This document shows positions 34,201 to 42,919 of a DNA stretch of 64,000 bases, piece by piece. The notes under the pieces are model-generated. The model was not told the DNA's origin and did no database searches. It saw only the letters and a program-made list of their open reading frames with translations. A program made the translations under genes and the position numbers. This DNA is from Riemerella anatipestifer_F (GTDB lineage: Bacteria > Bacteroidota > Bacteroidia > Flavobacteriales > Weeksellaceae), in assembly GCF_037861325.1 (NCBI RefSeq), contig NZ_JAFELW010000004.1; one strand, written 5' to 3'. How positions within the stretch are numbered: the stretch's first letter is position 1; each line of letters begins with the position of its first letter.

Positions 34201-34336
34201 AAACGGCGGCTATTACATTTTAGATTTTAAAACAGGAGCTCCTAACGATAAACATCAAAACCAAATATTAGCATATAAAACAGCTTTGGAGCAATTAGAC
34301 TTTAATGTATTGGGAACAGAGATTGTTTACATCTAA
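31202..34336 (+). CDS. AddA/RecB-like helicase-nuclease (UvrD superfamily)
   Basis: A 1044-residue protein that unwinds and resects double-strand breaks before RecA loading. Helicase motifs are ISASAGSGKTYTLV (Walker A, residues 7-20), LALTFTNKAANEMKERI, YFFDEFQDTSKLQW (Walker B), LVGDPKQSIYRFRGGD, MMTIHATKGLEYPVVFLP and YVATTRPVEQLFLYL. The C-terminus has a RecB-type nuclease: TGIFTHEILSKI, RPDRVV and ILDFKTGAPNDKHQNQILAYK, so the Asp, Glu/Asp-x-Lys and Gln-x3-Tyr residues are in place. That makes it an AddA-type subunit. The AddB partner is not adjacent, although many flavobacteria keep them together. Confidence 0.88.
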   Translation: MHPYNAISASAGSGKTYTLVIRILSLCLRTPDEKAIRYILALTFTNKAANEMKERILQWLEAFTKEDYLQNNELKAIQSYLETQGIKLTIEDLHYRSKKVLDYILHHYSILNIGTIDKFNAKLVRSFSYELGLAQNFNLEINNEPYLIEAVDQLLDKIGEDPKVSEAFMDFVNYNLENEERINVNKTLYDRAKTFVNDVHYEELQKNEAFDWEAYDNLKLKLRTQLTQHHNEALQYAKKALALISENNLEIKDFQGGTSSGLGKFFEEALKFYNGQRDKFPFPSDEEKALERFRKGTASKDNTVINAIFSILDTLIEWRAIIIKNYVTSEKKAKILKELLPLKINKEIREQLEIIENEDDLVLLSKFNILIKENLREEPSAFIYEKIGTRYQHYFFDEFQDTSKLQWENIIPLRDHTISSEDHSFTLVGDPKQSIYRFRGGDAEQMLDIINGKEATGVNINLENLENNWRSALNIVRFNNELYAFMAKDLEQEEHRHLFAEQGQQIAKREDLLGRVRVNLVEYDRKDEVFFDEVANQMFEDIKTCLNNGFQFSDICIMCRTKGEIKQLSQRLGLLKVNYKNTETYIKTISEKGLSLDLSKTLLATIEYLKWENDTANYDSLMRALYHLNSLGRININLFSEEITSLLELKTSDAILEELNNRYGIGLNHQHYLHLNLYNRIEYLVKQFAVPQQETDFILNFLEEVYAFTQNPGKTLKDFIKYWDEEASEKSIQSSENIDAIKMMTIHATKGLEYPVVFLPMKNSHKDSSFNDWLSVDLENLKSVNLSQFKKELLVYDDTLKSFSDENTYKNKIDRYCVQYVATTRPVEQLFLYLQKPSQSGENKLEILDFMQQFNASEQQFDLYPEENNSYQKQNHKKKSIKINKQSVEITPNTCISSNIQIATPSKTYQERNEKVRTGIFTHEILSKIKTKNDITPVLSSYLIDGIITKQEKAEIEKTILSVVEHHSYSFYFEDIEEVYNERDFMLNGEIFRPDRVVKKNGGYYILDFKTGAPNDKHQNQILAYKTALEQLDFNVLGTEIVYI

Positions 34337-34444
34337 CCTCTAAACCTAAATATAAGCATAATTCAACCACGAAAATAACCTTGTTTTTTAGCCGTTGTTG
34401 ATGAGAAAATATTATCTTTGCTCAAAAGTTTTAATTATAGAATT

Positions 34445-35479
34445 ATGTTTAAATCACTTTTCCATTGGAAAGTAGGTCTTAATGCTGTTGCAGCAATAGG
34501 CGTGTTGGTAGGGTTAGTATGGCTTACCTTCCGTTGGCTAGAACTACACACCAATCACGGTAAAGAAATCCCTGTACCCAATGTCGTAAATATGAGCATG
34601 CACGAAGCCATAAAAGCACTAGATGATGCAGGACTTGAATACGAAATAGACAGCGGAAAATACGACCCAAAATACAAATCTTTTCAGGTATTACAAATCT
34701 ACCCTTCTCCAGGTTCTAGAGTGAAGGAAAGTAGAGCTATTCGTCTAAGAGTAAACCCTAGAACTTGGGCTAAAGTAACTGTACCTGATGTTCTTAACCG
34801 ATACAAAAACACCGTATTCACTCAATTAGAAAGAATCGGACTAAAAGTGGGAGATACCATCTACGAACCTAGTATTCAGCCAGATGCTGTGATAGGAATG
34901 AGATATAATGGTACGACTCTAGCTCCAGGTACTTTATTACCTAGATTTTCTACGATTGATTTAATCATTGGTAGTGGACCTAGAAGAAACATCGCTGTGC
35001 CTAATGTAGTGGGAATGACGGTAAAACAAGCTAAAATGATTATAGAGCAAAATTATTTTACTCTAGGATTGGCAGAATATGAAGACGGAAGAAGCGACGA
35101 CAGCGATATTGTCTATTACCAAGACCCTGCCCCAGGAAGTCTTAGAGACCAAGGTATGCAAATAGATATTTGGGCAAGTAAGAAAACTTTAGCCGAAATG
35201 CAAGGTAAAATCAATGCTTTAGACCAAGTATATAGAGTAAGGATAGACCCTGTAACTACACCTGATTTTGGGGAAGACATAACCTACGAACCTGAGCCTG
35301 TAAGACCAGAGCCCACTCCTCAGCCCAAACCAAAACCCGAGGTAAAAACAGAAGTAAAACCTACTCCTAAACCTGAAGCGGCTAAACCAAAATCAACAGA
35401 ACAAAAAAAGCCGGAGCCTAAACCTACTCCAAAACCAGTAGAGGAAAAACCAAAGGTTAAAAAAGTAGTAATAGAATAA
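34445..35479 (+). CDS. PASTA domain membrane protein
   Basis: A membrane-anchored protein with one N-terminal helix (AVAAIGVLVGLVWLTFRWL) and three extracytoplasmic PASTA repeats: VPNVVNMSMHEAIKALDDAG, VPDVLNRYKNTVFTQLERIG and VPNVVGMTVKQAKMIIEQN. It ends in a roughly 70-residue tail rich in Pro, Lys and Glu. PASTA domains usually bind peptidoglycan or muropeptides, but there is no kinase or penicillin-binding domain here. The ATG at 34445 is right, because a TATCTTTG promoter box at 34413-34420 covers the region of any earlier in-frame start. A terminator separates it from the RluD-like gene. The Pro/Lys tail may span the cell wall. Confidence 0.85.
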   Translation: MFKSLFHWKVGLNAVAAIGVLVGLVWLTFRWLELHTNHGKEIPVPNVVNMSMHEAIKALDDAGLEYEIDSGKYDPKYKSFQVLQIYPSPGSRVKESRAIRLRVNPRTWAKVTVPDVLNRYKNTVFTQLERIGLKVGDTIYEPSIQPDAVIGMRYNGTTLAPGTLLPRFSTIDLIIGSGPRRNIAVPNVVGMTVKQAKMIIEQNYFTLGLAEYEDGRSDDSDIVYYQDPAPGSLRDQGMQIDIWASKKTLAEMQGKINALDQVYRVRIDPVTTPDFGEDITYEPEPVRPEPTPQPKPKPEVKTEVKPTPKPEAAKPKSTEQKKPEPKPTPKPVEEKPKVKKVVIE

Positions 35480-35495
35480 CTTACAATAAAAACAC

Positions 35496-35529
35496 AAAAG
35501 GCTTTGGCAATACGCTAAAGCCTTTGTTT
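35496..35529 (+). terminator. Intrinsic terminator after the PASTA gene
   Basis: A 9-bp stem (AAAGGCTTT / AAAGCCTTT) followed by GTTT, 16 bases after the stop codon and just ahead of the next gene in the same direction. Confidence 0.7.
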
Positions 35530-35545
35530 ATGATATTACAATACA

Positions 35546-36604
35546 ATGGAAGATTATACAGATTTTGAAGAAGAACACCTAGAAAAATCTCAACAAGATA
35601 TAGATGAGACCGAAGAACTCTATGAACACCTCAATTTAGTAGTAGATAAGAATCAAGAGCCTTTAAGGATTGATAAATATTTACTCATATTTAGACAAAA
35701 TTCATCAAGAAACAAAATTTCTCAAACTTGTAGAGCAGGGAATGTAGTTGTAAACGGCACTCCTGTAAAGCAAAATTATAGAGTAAAACCTGGAGATAAA
35801 GTTTCGGTACTCCTTACCCACCCTCCTAGAGAAAATGTAATTATACCTCAAGATATTCCTATCAACATCGTTTATGAAGATGATGACTTATTAGTTGTAG
35901 ATAAAGAGGCAGGAATGGTAGTACACCCTGGTTTCGGAAATTGGGACGGCACATTGGTAAATGCCTTGGCGTATCACTTTGAGAAAAACGGACTCAAAAC
36001 CGATTTAGACCGTGTAGGTTTAGTTCATCGTATTGATAAAGACACTTCTGGACTTTTAGTAATTGCTAAAAATGAGTATGCGATGAGTTTTCTCGCCAAA
36101 CAATTCTTTGAGAGAACTACCAAAAGGCTTTATTGGGCGTTTGTATGGGGCAATTTAGTGGAGGACACTGGTACTATTAAGGGACACATCGGTCGTGATT
36201 TAAAAAACAGAATGCAAATGGCAGTATATGAAGACGGCAGTATAGGAAAACACGCCGTTACCCACTACAAAGTTTTAGAACGCTTTAGATATATGACTTG
36301 GGTGGAATGCAAACTAGAAACAGGCAGAACCCACCAAATAAGGGCTCATTTCAGGCATATTGGGCATACTTTGTTTAATGATGAACGCTACGAGGGGCAT
36401 CAAATTTTGAGAGGGATTAACCTACCAAAATACAAACAATTTGTAAAAAATGTGTTTGAAGTTTTGCCTAGACACGCCTTACACGCTCATACCTTAGGTT
36501 TTACCCACCCTACCACAAAAAAAGAAATGTATTTTGAAAGCCCGATGCCACAAGATATGCAACAGGCGGTAGAAAAATGGAGAAATTACTTAAGTGCTAA
36601 TTAA
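35546..36604 (+). CDS. RluD-family 23S rRNA pseudouridine synthase
   Basis: Isomerises uridines in 23S rRNA. The 352-residue protein has an N-terminal S4 RNA-binding domain (RIDKYLLIFRQNSSRNKISQ, about 41-60), then the catalytic domain with VGLVHRIDKDTSGLLVIAK (catalytic Asp164), LYWAFVWGNL and KLETGRTHQIRAHFRHIGH. Length and order fit RluD. An acidic N-terminal extension of about 30 residues precedes S4. It lies 17 bases downstream of a terminator hairpin, so it either relies on read-through or has a promoter inside the hairpin region. Confidence 0.9.
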   Translation: MEDYTDFEEEHLEKSQQDIDETEELYEHLNLVVDKNQEPLRIDKYLLIFRQNSSRNKISQTCRAGNVVVNGTPVKQNYRVKPGDKVSVLLTHPPRENVIIPQDIPINIVYEDDDLLVVDKEAGMVVHPGFGNWDGTLVNALAYHFEKNGLKTDLDRVGLVHRIDKDTSGLLVIAKNEYAMSFLAKQFFERTTKRLYWAFVWGNLVEDTGTIKGHIGRDLKNRMQMAVYEDGSIGKHAVTHYKVLERFRYMTWVECKLETGRTHQIRAHFRHIGHTLFNDERYEGHQILRGINLPKYKQFVKNVFEVLPRHALHAHTLGFTHPTTKKEMYFESPMPQDMQQAVEKWRNYLSAN

Positions 36605-36726
36605 GTTTCTAAAAATAAAATTATTATCTAATTTATAAAGTTGTAGGAAATGCTTTTTCAGTTCCGAAAAATATTTGTCTTAGTAAAAAAGTAGTAATTC
36701 TGTCAAATTTTAAAAAATAAAAAGTA

Positions 36727-37407
36727 ATGAGAGTTTACGCAGAATTTATCGAAGACGATTCATTGTTGTTTCGTACTAAAACATTGTTGCAATTTGGTGA
36801 TTCATGGGAATTAATAGGTTCAATTGTAATGAAAAACCCAGGAAGTGCAAAACCATTAAATAATATTGATTTAGAAACTTCAAAAAGAATATCACATTTT
36901 TATAATCAAGATATTAATTCTGAAAACTGGTTTATTTCTGGAGGAGATAATACCATGAATGAAATTAAGTCAATTTTTAATGGTTCATATATTGGTAAAA
37001 ATATTGAGATTAATGGAGTTATTCAAATTTTTAATTTATATAATATTTGCTCTCCTAATGTAGATTTTGCACATAAAAAAGGTAATGAAACCAAATCCTC
37101 ATTTCTCATTACAGATGTGGATGAAATAATTTCACAGTTTAGAAATAAACCTGTTTATATTGGTTACGGAGACTTTTACACTAACAAAAAATCAATCAAT
37201 CGTGAAATATTAAGAGATTCAGCCGTTAAAATATTTGAATTTGTTAAAAATAGTGATTATGATTATTTAGAGGATGATTATATAATTAATGATCAATATT
37301 TTCATAGAAATCACTTTTATCATCCGCAATATTTAAAAATTATCAAGCCTAAAGATTTAGAAAAATATTTACCGACTTTGGAAAAATTTGCTAAATTTTA
37401 TATCTAA
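36727..37407 (+). CDS. DUF1643-like hypothetical protein
   Basis: A 226-residue protein with the pattern IVMKNPGSAKPLNNID and later IQIFNLYNICSPN and YIGYGDFYTNKKSIN, which resembles DUF1643 proteins (a conserved NPS/NPG loop and an N-L-x-x region). Assignment to that family is tentative. Codon use is clearly more AT-rich than in neighbouring genes, and the gene stands with the following phosphatase gene in a low-GC block between rluD and the SusCD operon. This suggests acquisition by transfer. No function is known. Confidence 0.6.
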   Translation: MRVYAEFIEDDSLLFRTKTLLQFGDSWELIGSIVMKNPGSAKPLNNIDLETSKRISHFYNQDINSENWFISGGDNTMNEIKSIFNGSYIGKNIEINGVIQIFNLYNICSPNVDFAHKKGNETKSSFLITDVDEIISQFRNKPVYIGYGDFYTNKKSINREILRDSAVKIFEFVKNSDYDYLEDDYIINDQYFHRNHFYHPQYLKIIKPKDLEKYLPTLEKFAKFYI

Positions 37408-37463
37408 AAAGTGATTGATATTTGATTGTCAAAGATGTTGCTTTGTGAAAAATATCATATAAA

Positions 37464-38126
37464 ATGAAAAGTTATACAATATCTGATATTCATGGTTGTT
37501 TTTTTACATTGCAAGAATTATTCAATAAAATTGGATTAAATAAGTGTGACCATCTATTTTTATTGGGTGATTATATTAATAGAGGTCCTCGAAGTAAAGA
37601 GGTTGTTGACTATATAATTAAATTGCAAAAAGAAGGATATAAAATTGAGGTTTTGAAAGGTAATCACGAAGACATGGTTTTTGACTCAATTCGTTTGGAT
37701 AATTGGACAATCGGTGAAACTGAAACACTGAAGAGTTTTGATATTACTCATCTAAATCAACTTGAGAATAAATATTTAAATTGGTTTTCAAAACTTAAAA
37801 ATCATACTATTAATGAAGATTATATCTTTGTTCATGCAGGCTTAAACTTCAATAATGAAAATCCATTTGATGATAAAAATTCCATGCTTTGGATAAATAA
37901 TTGGTATGATACAATTAATTATGAATGGCTACAAAATAAGATGATTATTCATGGTCATAAACCTATAAAAAAGAAAGTGATAATAAAAATGCTTTCAGAA
38001 ATTAGCAAGTTTAAAGTATTGAATATAGATAATGGATGTTATATTCAAAATCAAAATGGTTTTGGAAATCTATGTTGCTTTGAGTTAAATCAGAGAGAAT
38101 TATTTTTTCAAAAAAATATTGATTAA
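37464..38126 (+). CDS. PPP-family metallophosphatase
   Basis: A 220-residue calcineurin-like phosphoesterase of the bacterial serine/threonine phosphatase type. It has ISDIHGCFFTLQELF (metal-binding Asp and His), FLLGDYINRGPRSKEV, VLKGNHEDMVF and IFVHAGLNFNN, then IIHGHKPI. These are the PPP metal-site motifs in order, similar to phage and PrpA-type phosphatases. The substrate may be a phosphoprotein or a small molecule and cannot be decided. It is 56 bases downstream of the DUF1643-like gene and shares its low GC, so the two probably moved together. Confidence 0.85.
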   Translation: MKSYTISDIHGCFFTLQELFNKIGLNKCDHLFLLGDYINRGPRSKEVVDYIIKLQKEGYKIEVLKGNHEDMVFDSIRLDNWTIGETETLKSFDITHLNQLENKYLNWFSKLKNHTINEDYIFVHAGLNFNNENPFDDKNSMLWINNWYDTINYEWLQNKMIIHGHKPIKKKVIIKMLSEISKFKVLNIDNGCYIQNQNGFGNLCCFELNQRELFFQKNID

Positions 38127-38484
38127 TTTCTTTTTAATATAAAGAGTAGCACTTCCTACAACATAGTATTTGCAAAATGCGGGGGTTAGGAATAATAGAA
38201 AGTTTGGTAATGTAAGTAACTTTATCAAAGAATAAAAAGTAAAAGGAGAAAAATATTATTATGACGATGAATTTAGGATTAAAAGGATTGTTGAAAATTG
38301 GCTTGAAACAAAGATAGTTTACGAATAAAATTGCTCATAACATAATTAAAGCTCGGTATTTTAAACGGAGAACCCATAAGAGTAGGGTTTTAATCTACCA
38401 ATAAAAATACAAGTTAATTAATTTTAATAAAAACAGGTCATCTTTTTCGGACGACCTGTTTTATTTTTGATTTTTATTCTGATA
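38127..38484. other. Intergenic region with a gene remnant and a terminator
   Basis: There is no intact gene. Around 38240-38325 the plus strand reads KYYYDDEFRIKRIVENWL then ETKIVYE and a stop, preceded by in-frame stops and without a start codon. This looks like the tail of a lost gene. The right end holds the terminator of the SusCD operon. Confidence 0.5.
38427..38466 (-). terminator. Intrinsic terminator of the protease-SusC-SusD operon
   Basis: A 10-bp stem (AAAACAGGTC / GACCTGTTTT). On the minus strand it is followed by TTATT, about 20 bases after the susD-like stop. T tracts on both strands would allow action in both directions. Confidence 0.75.
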
Positions 38485-39801
38485 TTACAATTCTGGGTTC
38501 TTCAGCCTTGCTTCCTTAGGGAAAGGAACGGTATATCTCGCATCGCTTTGCTCTAATTTAAAGGTTTCCCCACCAAAAATGTGTGTAATTTCAGGTTGAT
38601 TGGTTCGTCTTAAATCTTGCCAACGCAAACCTTCAAACGAAAGCTCTCTCGCTCTTTCATTAAGTAATTCCGTGTAATAATCGGTATCAGACAAACCGTT
38701 TATTTTGTTTTTAAAATTAGCCAACCCCACAGCGTTGTACCTTTTTTCGGCTAATGAAGTAAGCGTTGCTTTAGACTCGGATACTTTACCTAGCATCGCC
38801 TGTGCTTCTGCCTTTATCAAAAGAACTTCTGCCACACGGAATGTACATTTATACGCACTAGAACCTGCATTATATTTTAAAGTTTGCCAATTGCTTCCGT
38901 TTTGTTTAAAATACTTAGAAAAACGCAGGTCATTAGTTTTATCAAATAAAGCAATATGCTCATTACTCGCTCTGGAGAAAGAGTAGGTACTCGGCACTAC
39001 TGGCAAATCAAGGTTCATAATAGATTCCGTAGAAGTATAACCGCTAGGTAAAACGCTGAAATTATTAAAATCCTCCAAATTAGAATTCAAAGCCAGTGCT
39101 TGGTTTGCTTCCTTCAAAGCATTAGCCCAATCTTTTCTGTACTGATACACTCTAGCTTTAAATGCGTGTAAAGCCGTGGTTGTGAATCTGTAATTAAGCC
39201 CAGCAGAAAACTTATCTTGATTTAGTAGCTGTTCCGCAGTGGCTATATCCGAGAATATTTGATTATAAACCGCATCTAGAGTAGCTTTAGGGAAACTGCC
39301 TTCCAAATTAACTTCCGTTACCAAAGGAACGGCTAATGTAGAACCATTACTTCCGTTATAAGCTGGAGCATAAATCCCAATGAGTTCAAAGTAAACATAA
39401 GCTCTTAAAGCATAAGCCTCTCCTAATATTTGGTTGGTATTTTCATTTTTACCAACATATTTATAAGCATTTTCTATAATATAATTGGTGTAGAAAATAG
39501 TTTCGTATAAAGATGCGTAAGGCACTTCGGTAGAACCTGGCGTCGCATTCGCTTCTCCCCAAGTGAATATCGCTTTTAAATATTCGGAAGAGTTGGCTGC
39601 CTTTACCTCATCAGATTTAAGATTGAGTAATGCCTTGTGTTGAGGGTAAATTTGATACGCTCTCGTAAGCAAAGCTCTAAAATCTTCCTCCGTCTGTGGT
39701 ACTACTTTCCCCGTAGGTACTATATCTAAATATCTTTCGCAAGAAACTACACCCAAAGATAGTGAGGTTGCGATGAATAAAGTTTTTATTGTTGATTTCA
39801 T
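38485..39801 (-). CDS. SusD/RagB family nutrient-binding outer-membrane lipoprotein
   Basis: A 438-residue lipoprotein (signal with lipobox SLGVVSC, lipidated Cys21), followed by the helical SusD fold. It has EEDFRALLTRAYQIYP near the N-terminus, AYALRAYVYFELIGIYAPAY (TPR-like helices) and LNERARELSFEGLRWQDLRR near the C-terminus. SusD proteins cap the SusC channel and bind the nutrient. It is the last gene of a three-gene operon with a SusC homologue 24 bases upstream. No glycoside hydrolase is present, and the only enzyme in the unit is a metalloprotease, so peptides are a plausible substrate. Confidence 0.92.
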   Translation of the reverse strand: MKSTIKTLFIATSLSLGVVSCERYLDIVPTGKVVPQTEEDFRALLTRAYQIYPQHKALLNLKSDEVKAANSSEYLKAIFTWGEANATPGSTEVPYASLYETIFYTNYIIENAYKYVGKNENTNQILGEAYALRAYVYFELIGIYAPAYNGSNGSTLAVPLVTEVNLEGSFPKATLDAVYNQIFSDIATAEQLLNQDKFSAGLNYRFTTTALHAFKARVYQYRKDWANALKEANQALALNSNLEDFNNFSVLPSGYTSTESIMNLDLPVVPSTYSFSRASNEHIALFDKTNDLRFSKYFKQNGSNWQTLKYNAGSSAYKCTFRVAEVLLIKAEAQAMLGKVSESKATLTSLAEKRYNAVGLANFKNKINGLSDTDYYTELLNERARELSFEGLRWQDLRRTNQPEITHIFGGETFKLEQSDARYTVPFPKEARLKNPEL

Positions 39802-39825
39802 TTTTTGTTAAATTATTAAGTTAAA

Positions 39826-42800
39826 TTAAAACCCTACATTAAGACCAAACACGAGGGCTTTCTGTATAGGTTGTGCATAGATGTTACCGTAGGTTTCTGG
39901 GTCAAAGAAATTTTTGTGCCCATTACTGAAGACCAATAAATTTCTTCCTTCCAAAGATAATCTCATAGATTTTATCCCTGCACTTTTCAATAAGTCCGCT
40001 GGTAGGTTGTACCCTAATCTTATATTATTGATTCTGATGAAGCTCATCTCTTTAGCCCATAAATCAAAATAGTTGTAAGAATTTGTTGGATCCCAATTAG
40101 CAAACCAACCATAAACCACCTCTTGCCCAGGTACAGTATCCGCCCCTATAATTCTTGGCAAAGTAGATGAAGTGTTGTTAGGCGTCCAAGCATTTAGAAT
40201 ATCCGCAGAAGCATTAAGTCCTCTATCTATAGCCGTAAAGTTGTACGGAGCTCTACCCAATACCGTTTGTTTGATGTTGAAAGATGCCGCAATATTCAAA
40301 TCCCAATTACCTATATTGAAAGTATTGGTAATCCCTCCAAAGTATTTAGGGTCTCTATCTCCTAGATAACTAAACCAATTTTTCATTTGGTCTTGAGAAT
40401 ATTCGCTCGTCACATAGCCTATTCCCCAAGGGTCTGATATTTTGTAGAAGTCCACAGCAGACACTACATTTCCGCTCTTATCATAGAATAACGGAAGTCC
40501 ATTAGCATCAAAACCAGCTGTTTTAATACCGAAAACTGCATTTACAGGATAGCCTTTCCCCGAAGGTAAGAAAGTATATCTACCATCATTTACCTCATCA
40601 ATATTACTTCTATTTGCGGAAATATTGAAGGTAGTTGTCCATTTGAATTTATCGGTATTGATATTATTAGTTATGAGTGAAAATTCAAAACCTCTATTCG
40701 TTAGACTTGCCCAATTGACATTAGACAAAGAAAAACCTGTTTCTAACGGAAGTTCTTTAACTCCCATAATATCAGTCCCCTTTCTCTCATATAAATCTAA
40801 AGTGAAATTAACTCGGTTGTTCCATAATCCAAAGTCTAATCCCACATCTTTAGTGGCTGTTCTTTCCCATCTTAAAAGTGGGTTCGGAGCTCCATCGTGT
40901 ACTATGGTAGTTTCCGCAGTATTTAAAATTCTAGTGTTACCATAAGTACCTCTGAAATAAGGCGAAGTACCTCTATCAATATTTCCTTGAAGACCATACG
41001 ACCCTCTTAGCTTAAACATACTAATGGTAGCGTTGTCTTTTAGGAAGTTTTCATTCTTAACATTCCACGCCACCGAAGCTGCCCAGATAGGATTCCATCT
41101 CTTGTTAGTTTCCGCACCAAAGAAGTTAGTTCCGTCATATCTCACACTACCAAAGAAAGTATATTTTTTAGCATAAGTGTATGATAAAGTCCCAAAGAAA
41201 GAGGCGAAAGAGTTTTCTACTTCGGTATCTCTATTAGGTATATAGATTGGCGAAGTAGCTTGGCTATCTGGTAAATTTACAGGAACCGAAGTTTTAGTCC
41301 TTGGATTATAGCCATACATTTGGCTCATCATATCGTAGTATCTGGTTCTTCTGATTTCAGACCCTGCCAATATATTCAAATCGTGATTGCCAAATCTAGG
41401 GCTGTATTCTAATATGTTTCTGAAGTTATATTCAAAATCATTAGAGTTGGTTCTTTGAAAATAATCTCCATTTGGTAAAAACGAAGTGTTGGTAGACGAC
41501 TGGATACTTTCCGCCATTCGTCTTCTCATAAGGTAAGTTTCTGCCGAAGCATAGCGTTCAGTTTCACCTGTACCTATCAATAATCCAAATTGAGAGCGGT
41601 ATTCTAAACCTTTAATGATTTTATAATTAACATCTAAAATAGTTCTTAACGATTTATTTGCTAATGAATATCTGGTATTCTCTCTTTCCTCTATGTAGTT
41701 GTACGGAATTCTAGTATCATTACCTAAAAGGCTTTCTACATAATTTATATCTCGGTCGTAGATATAATTCCCGTTAGCATCTCTAGGGGCTAAGTAAGGA
41801 TTAGCCGTTCTAGAGTAATAAGTCGGCGTAGTGTAGCTCCCCGAATCTGACAAAAACGAAGTCTGTTTAGTGGAAGTTCCGAATATAGATAAACCTAAAT
41901 TAAGCTTATCGCTTACCTTATAATTATTTTTTAGGGTAAGGTTAAATCTATTAAATCCTGAACCTATCACGGTAGATTTTTCGTCGTAATATCCAAAAGA
42001 AGCATAGTAGCTGTAATTATCTAAACCACCTGTGATACTCACGGCTTGTTGCTGATTAACCACATTTCTATAAAGCAAATTGCCCCAATTGGTATTGATA
42101 TTTCTAAGCTCATTGATTTGCTTTTGCGAAAGAGGACTAAGTGCCGAGAAGCCTCCATTTCTAAAAGAATCCCAATCGTTATTAGCAGTCAAAATTCTAG
42201 ACACCGCCCCATTATCTTTCCTATAATTGTCTAGGTCGGCTCTTTCTGCCATCATCAATTCCATATCTACTTTTTGGGAAGCATTCATCAGATTAAGTCT
42301 AGAGAAATCTGGTCTTAAGCTCACAAAAGTATTTGATGAAAAATTGATGCTCATTCTTCCTTTTTTACCACTTTTAGTAGTTACCAAAATAACCCCATTG
42401 GCTGCCCTAGCACCATAAATAGCGGTTGCTGACGCATCTTTAAGCACCGTAATATCTTCTATATCTTCTGGGTTGAACCCTGCGATAGAATAGTTTTTAA
42501 GCTCATTGATGTCTTGTCCCACATTGTAGGCAGGAGCTTGGTTTCCTTCTAAAGGCATTCCGTCCACCACCCAAAGCGGGTCTGTAGAACCCGAAAGCGA
42601 TGCCGTACCTCTCACACGCACAGGAGCTATCTGTCCAGGTGCTCCAGAGGCTGGTGTAATCATTACCCCTGCTACTTTACCTTGTAGCATTTGATCCACA
42701 GAGGCTGTGGCTTTTTGTTCAATAGCCTTCATTTTTACTACACCTACAGAAGATGTTAGTTTACTTTTTTCAATCTTCTGAAAACCTGTTAAAACCACTT

Positions 42801-42897
42801 CTTCTATCTTTCTCTCTTTATTTTGAACCGTATCGGTTATGGTATTCTGTGCGAAGAATACCCCTGGCAAAAGAGTTAATAGTAATTTTGTTTTCAT
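39826..42897 (-). CDS. SusC/RagA TonB-linked outer-membrane transporter
   Basis: A 1023-residue outer-membrane protein that imports nutrients with energy from TonB. After a signal peptide (MKTKLLLTLLPGVFFAQ), the usual N-terminal carboxypeptidase-like domain of SusC proteins is missing. The protein goes almost directly into the TonB plug: KIEEVVLTGFQ, MLQGKVAGVMITPASGAPG, VRVRGTASLSGSTDPLWVVDG, EDITVLKDASATAIYGARAANGV split over two stretches, and then the SusC-type barrel to ...KALVFGLNVGF. It is encoded between the metalloprotease (22 bases upstream) and SusD (24 bases downstream). RagA-like peptide uptake is an inference from context. Confidence 0.92.
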   Translation of the reverse strand: MKTKLLLTLLPGVFFAQNTITDTVQNKERKIEEVVLTGFQKIEKSKLTSSVGVVKMKAIEQKATASVDQMLQGKVAGVMITPASGAPGQIAPVRVRGTASLSGSTDPLWVVDGMPLEGNQAPAYNVGQDINELKNYSIAGFNPEDIEDITVLKDASATAIYGARAANGVILVTTKSGKKGRMSINFSSNTFVSLRPDFSRLNLMNASQKVDMELMMAERADLDNYRKDNGAVSRILTANNDWDSFRNGGFSALSPLSQKQINELRNINTNWGNLLYRNVVNQQQAVSITGGLDNYSYYASFGYYDEKSTVIGSGFNRFNLTLKNNYKVSDKLNLGLSIFGTSTKQTSFLSDSGSYTTPTYYSRTANPYLAPRDANGNYIYDRDINYVESLLGNDTRIPYNYIEERENTRYSLANKSLRTILDVNYKIIKGLEYRSQFGLLIGTGETERYASAETYLMRRRMAESIQSSTNTSFLPNGDYFQRTNSNDFEYNFRNILEYSPRFGNHDLNILAGSEIRRTRYYDMMSQMYGYNPRTKTSVPVNLPDSQATSPIYIPNRDTEVENSFASFFGTLSYTYAKKYTFFGSVRYDGTNFFGAETNKRWNPIWAASVAWNVKNENFLKDNATISMFKLRGSYGLQGNIDRGTSPYFRGTYGNTRILNTAETTIVHDGAPNPLLRWERTATKDVGLDFGLWNNRVNFTLDLYERKGTDIMGVKELPLETGFSLSNVNWASLTNRGFEFSLITNNINTDKFKWTTTFNISANRSNIDEVNDGRYTFLPSGKGYPVNAVFGIKTAGFDANGLPLFYDKSGNVVSAVDFYKISDPWGIGYVTSEYSQDQMKNWFSYLGDRDPKYFGGITNTFNIGNWDLNIAASFNIKQTVLGRAPYNFTAIDRGLNASADILNAWTPNNTSSTLPRIIGADTVPGQEVVYGWFANWDPTNSYNYFDLWAKEMSFIRINNIRLGYNLPADLLKSAGIKSMRLSLEGRNLLVFSNGHKNFFDPETYGNIYAQPIQKALVFGLNVGF

Positions 42898-42919
42898 ATA
42901 TCTCGTTTTTTTATCAATT

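Noticed and set aside
34418..34444. Earlier TTG start for the PASTA protein
   Set aside because: It overlaps the TATCTTTG promoter box; the ATG at 34445 gives a normal membrane anchor.
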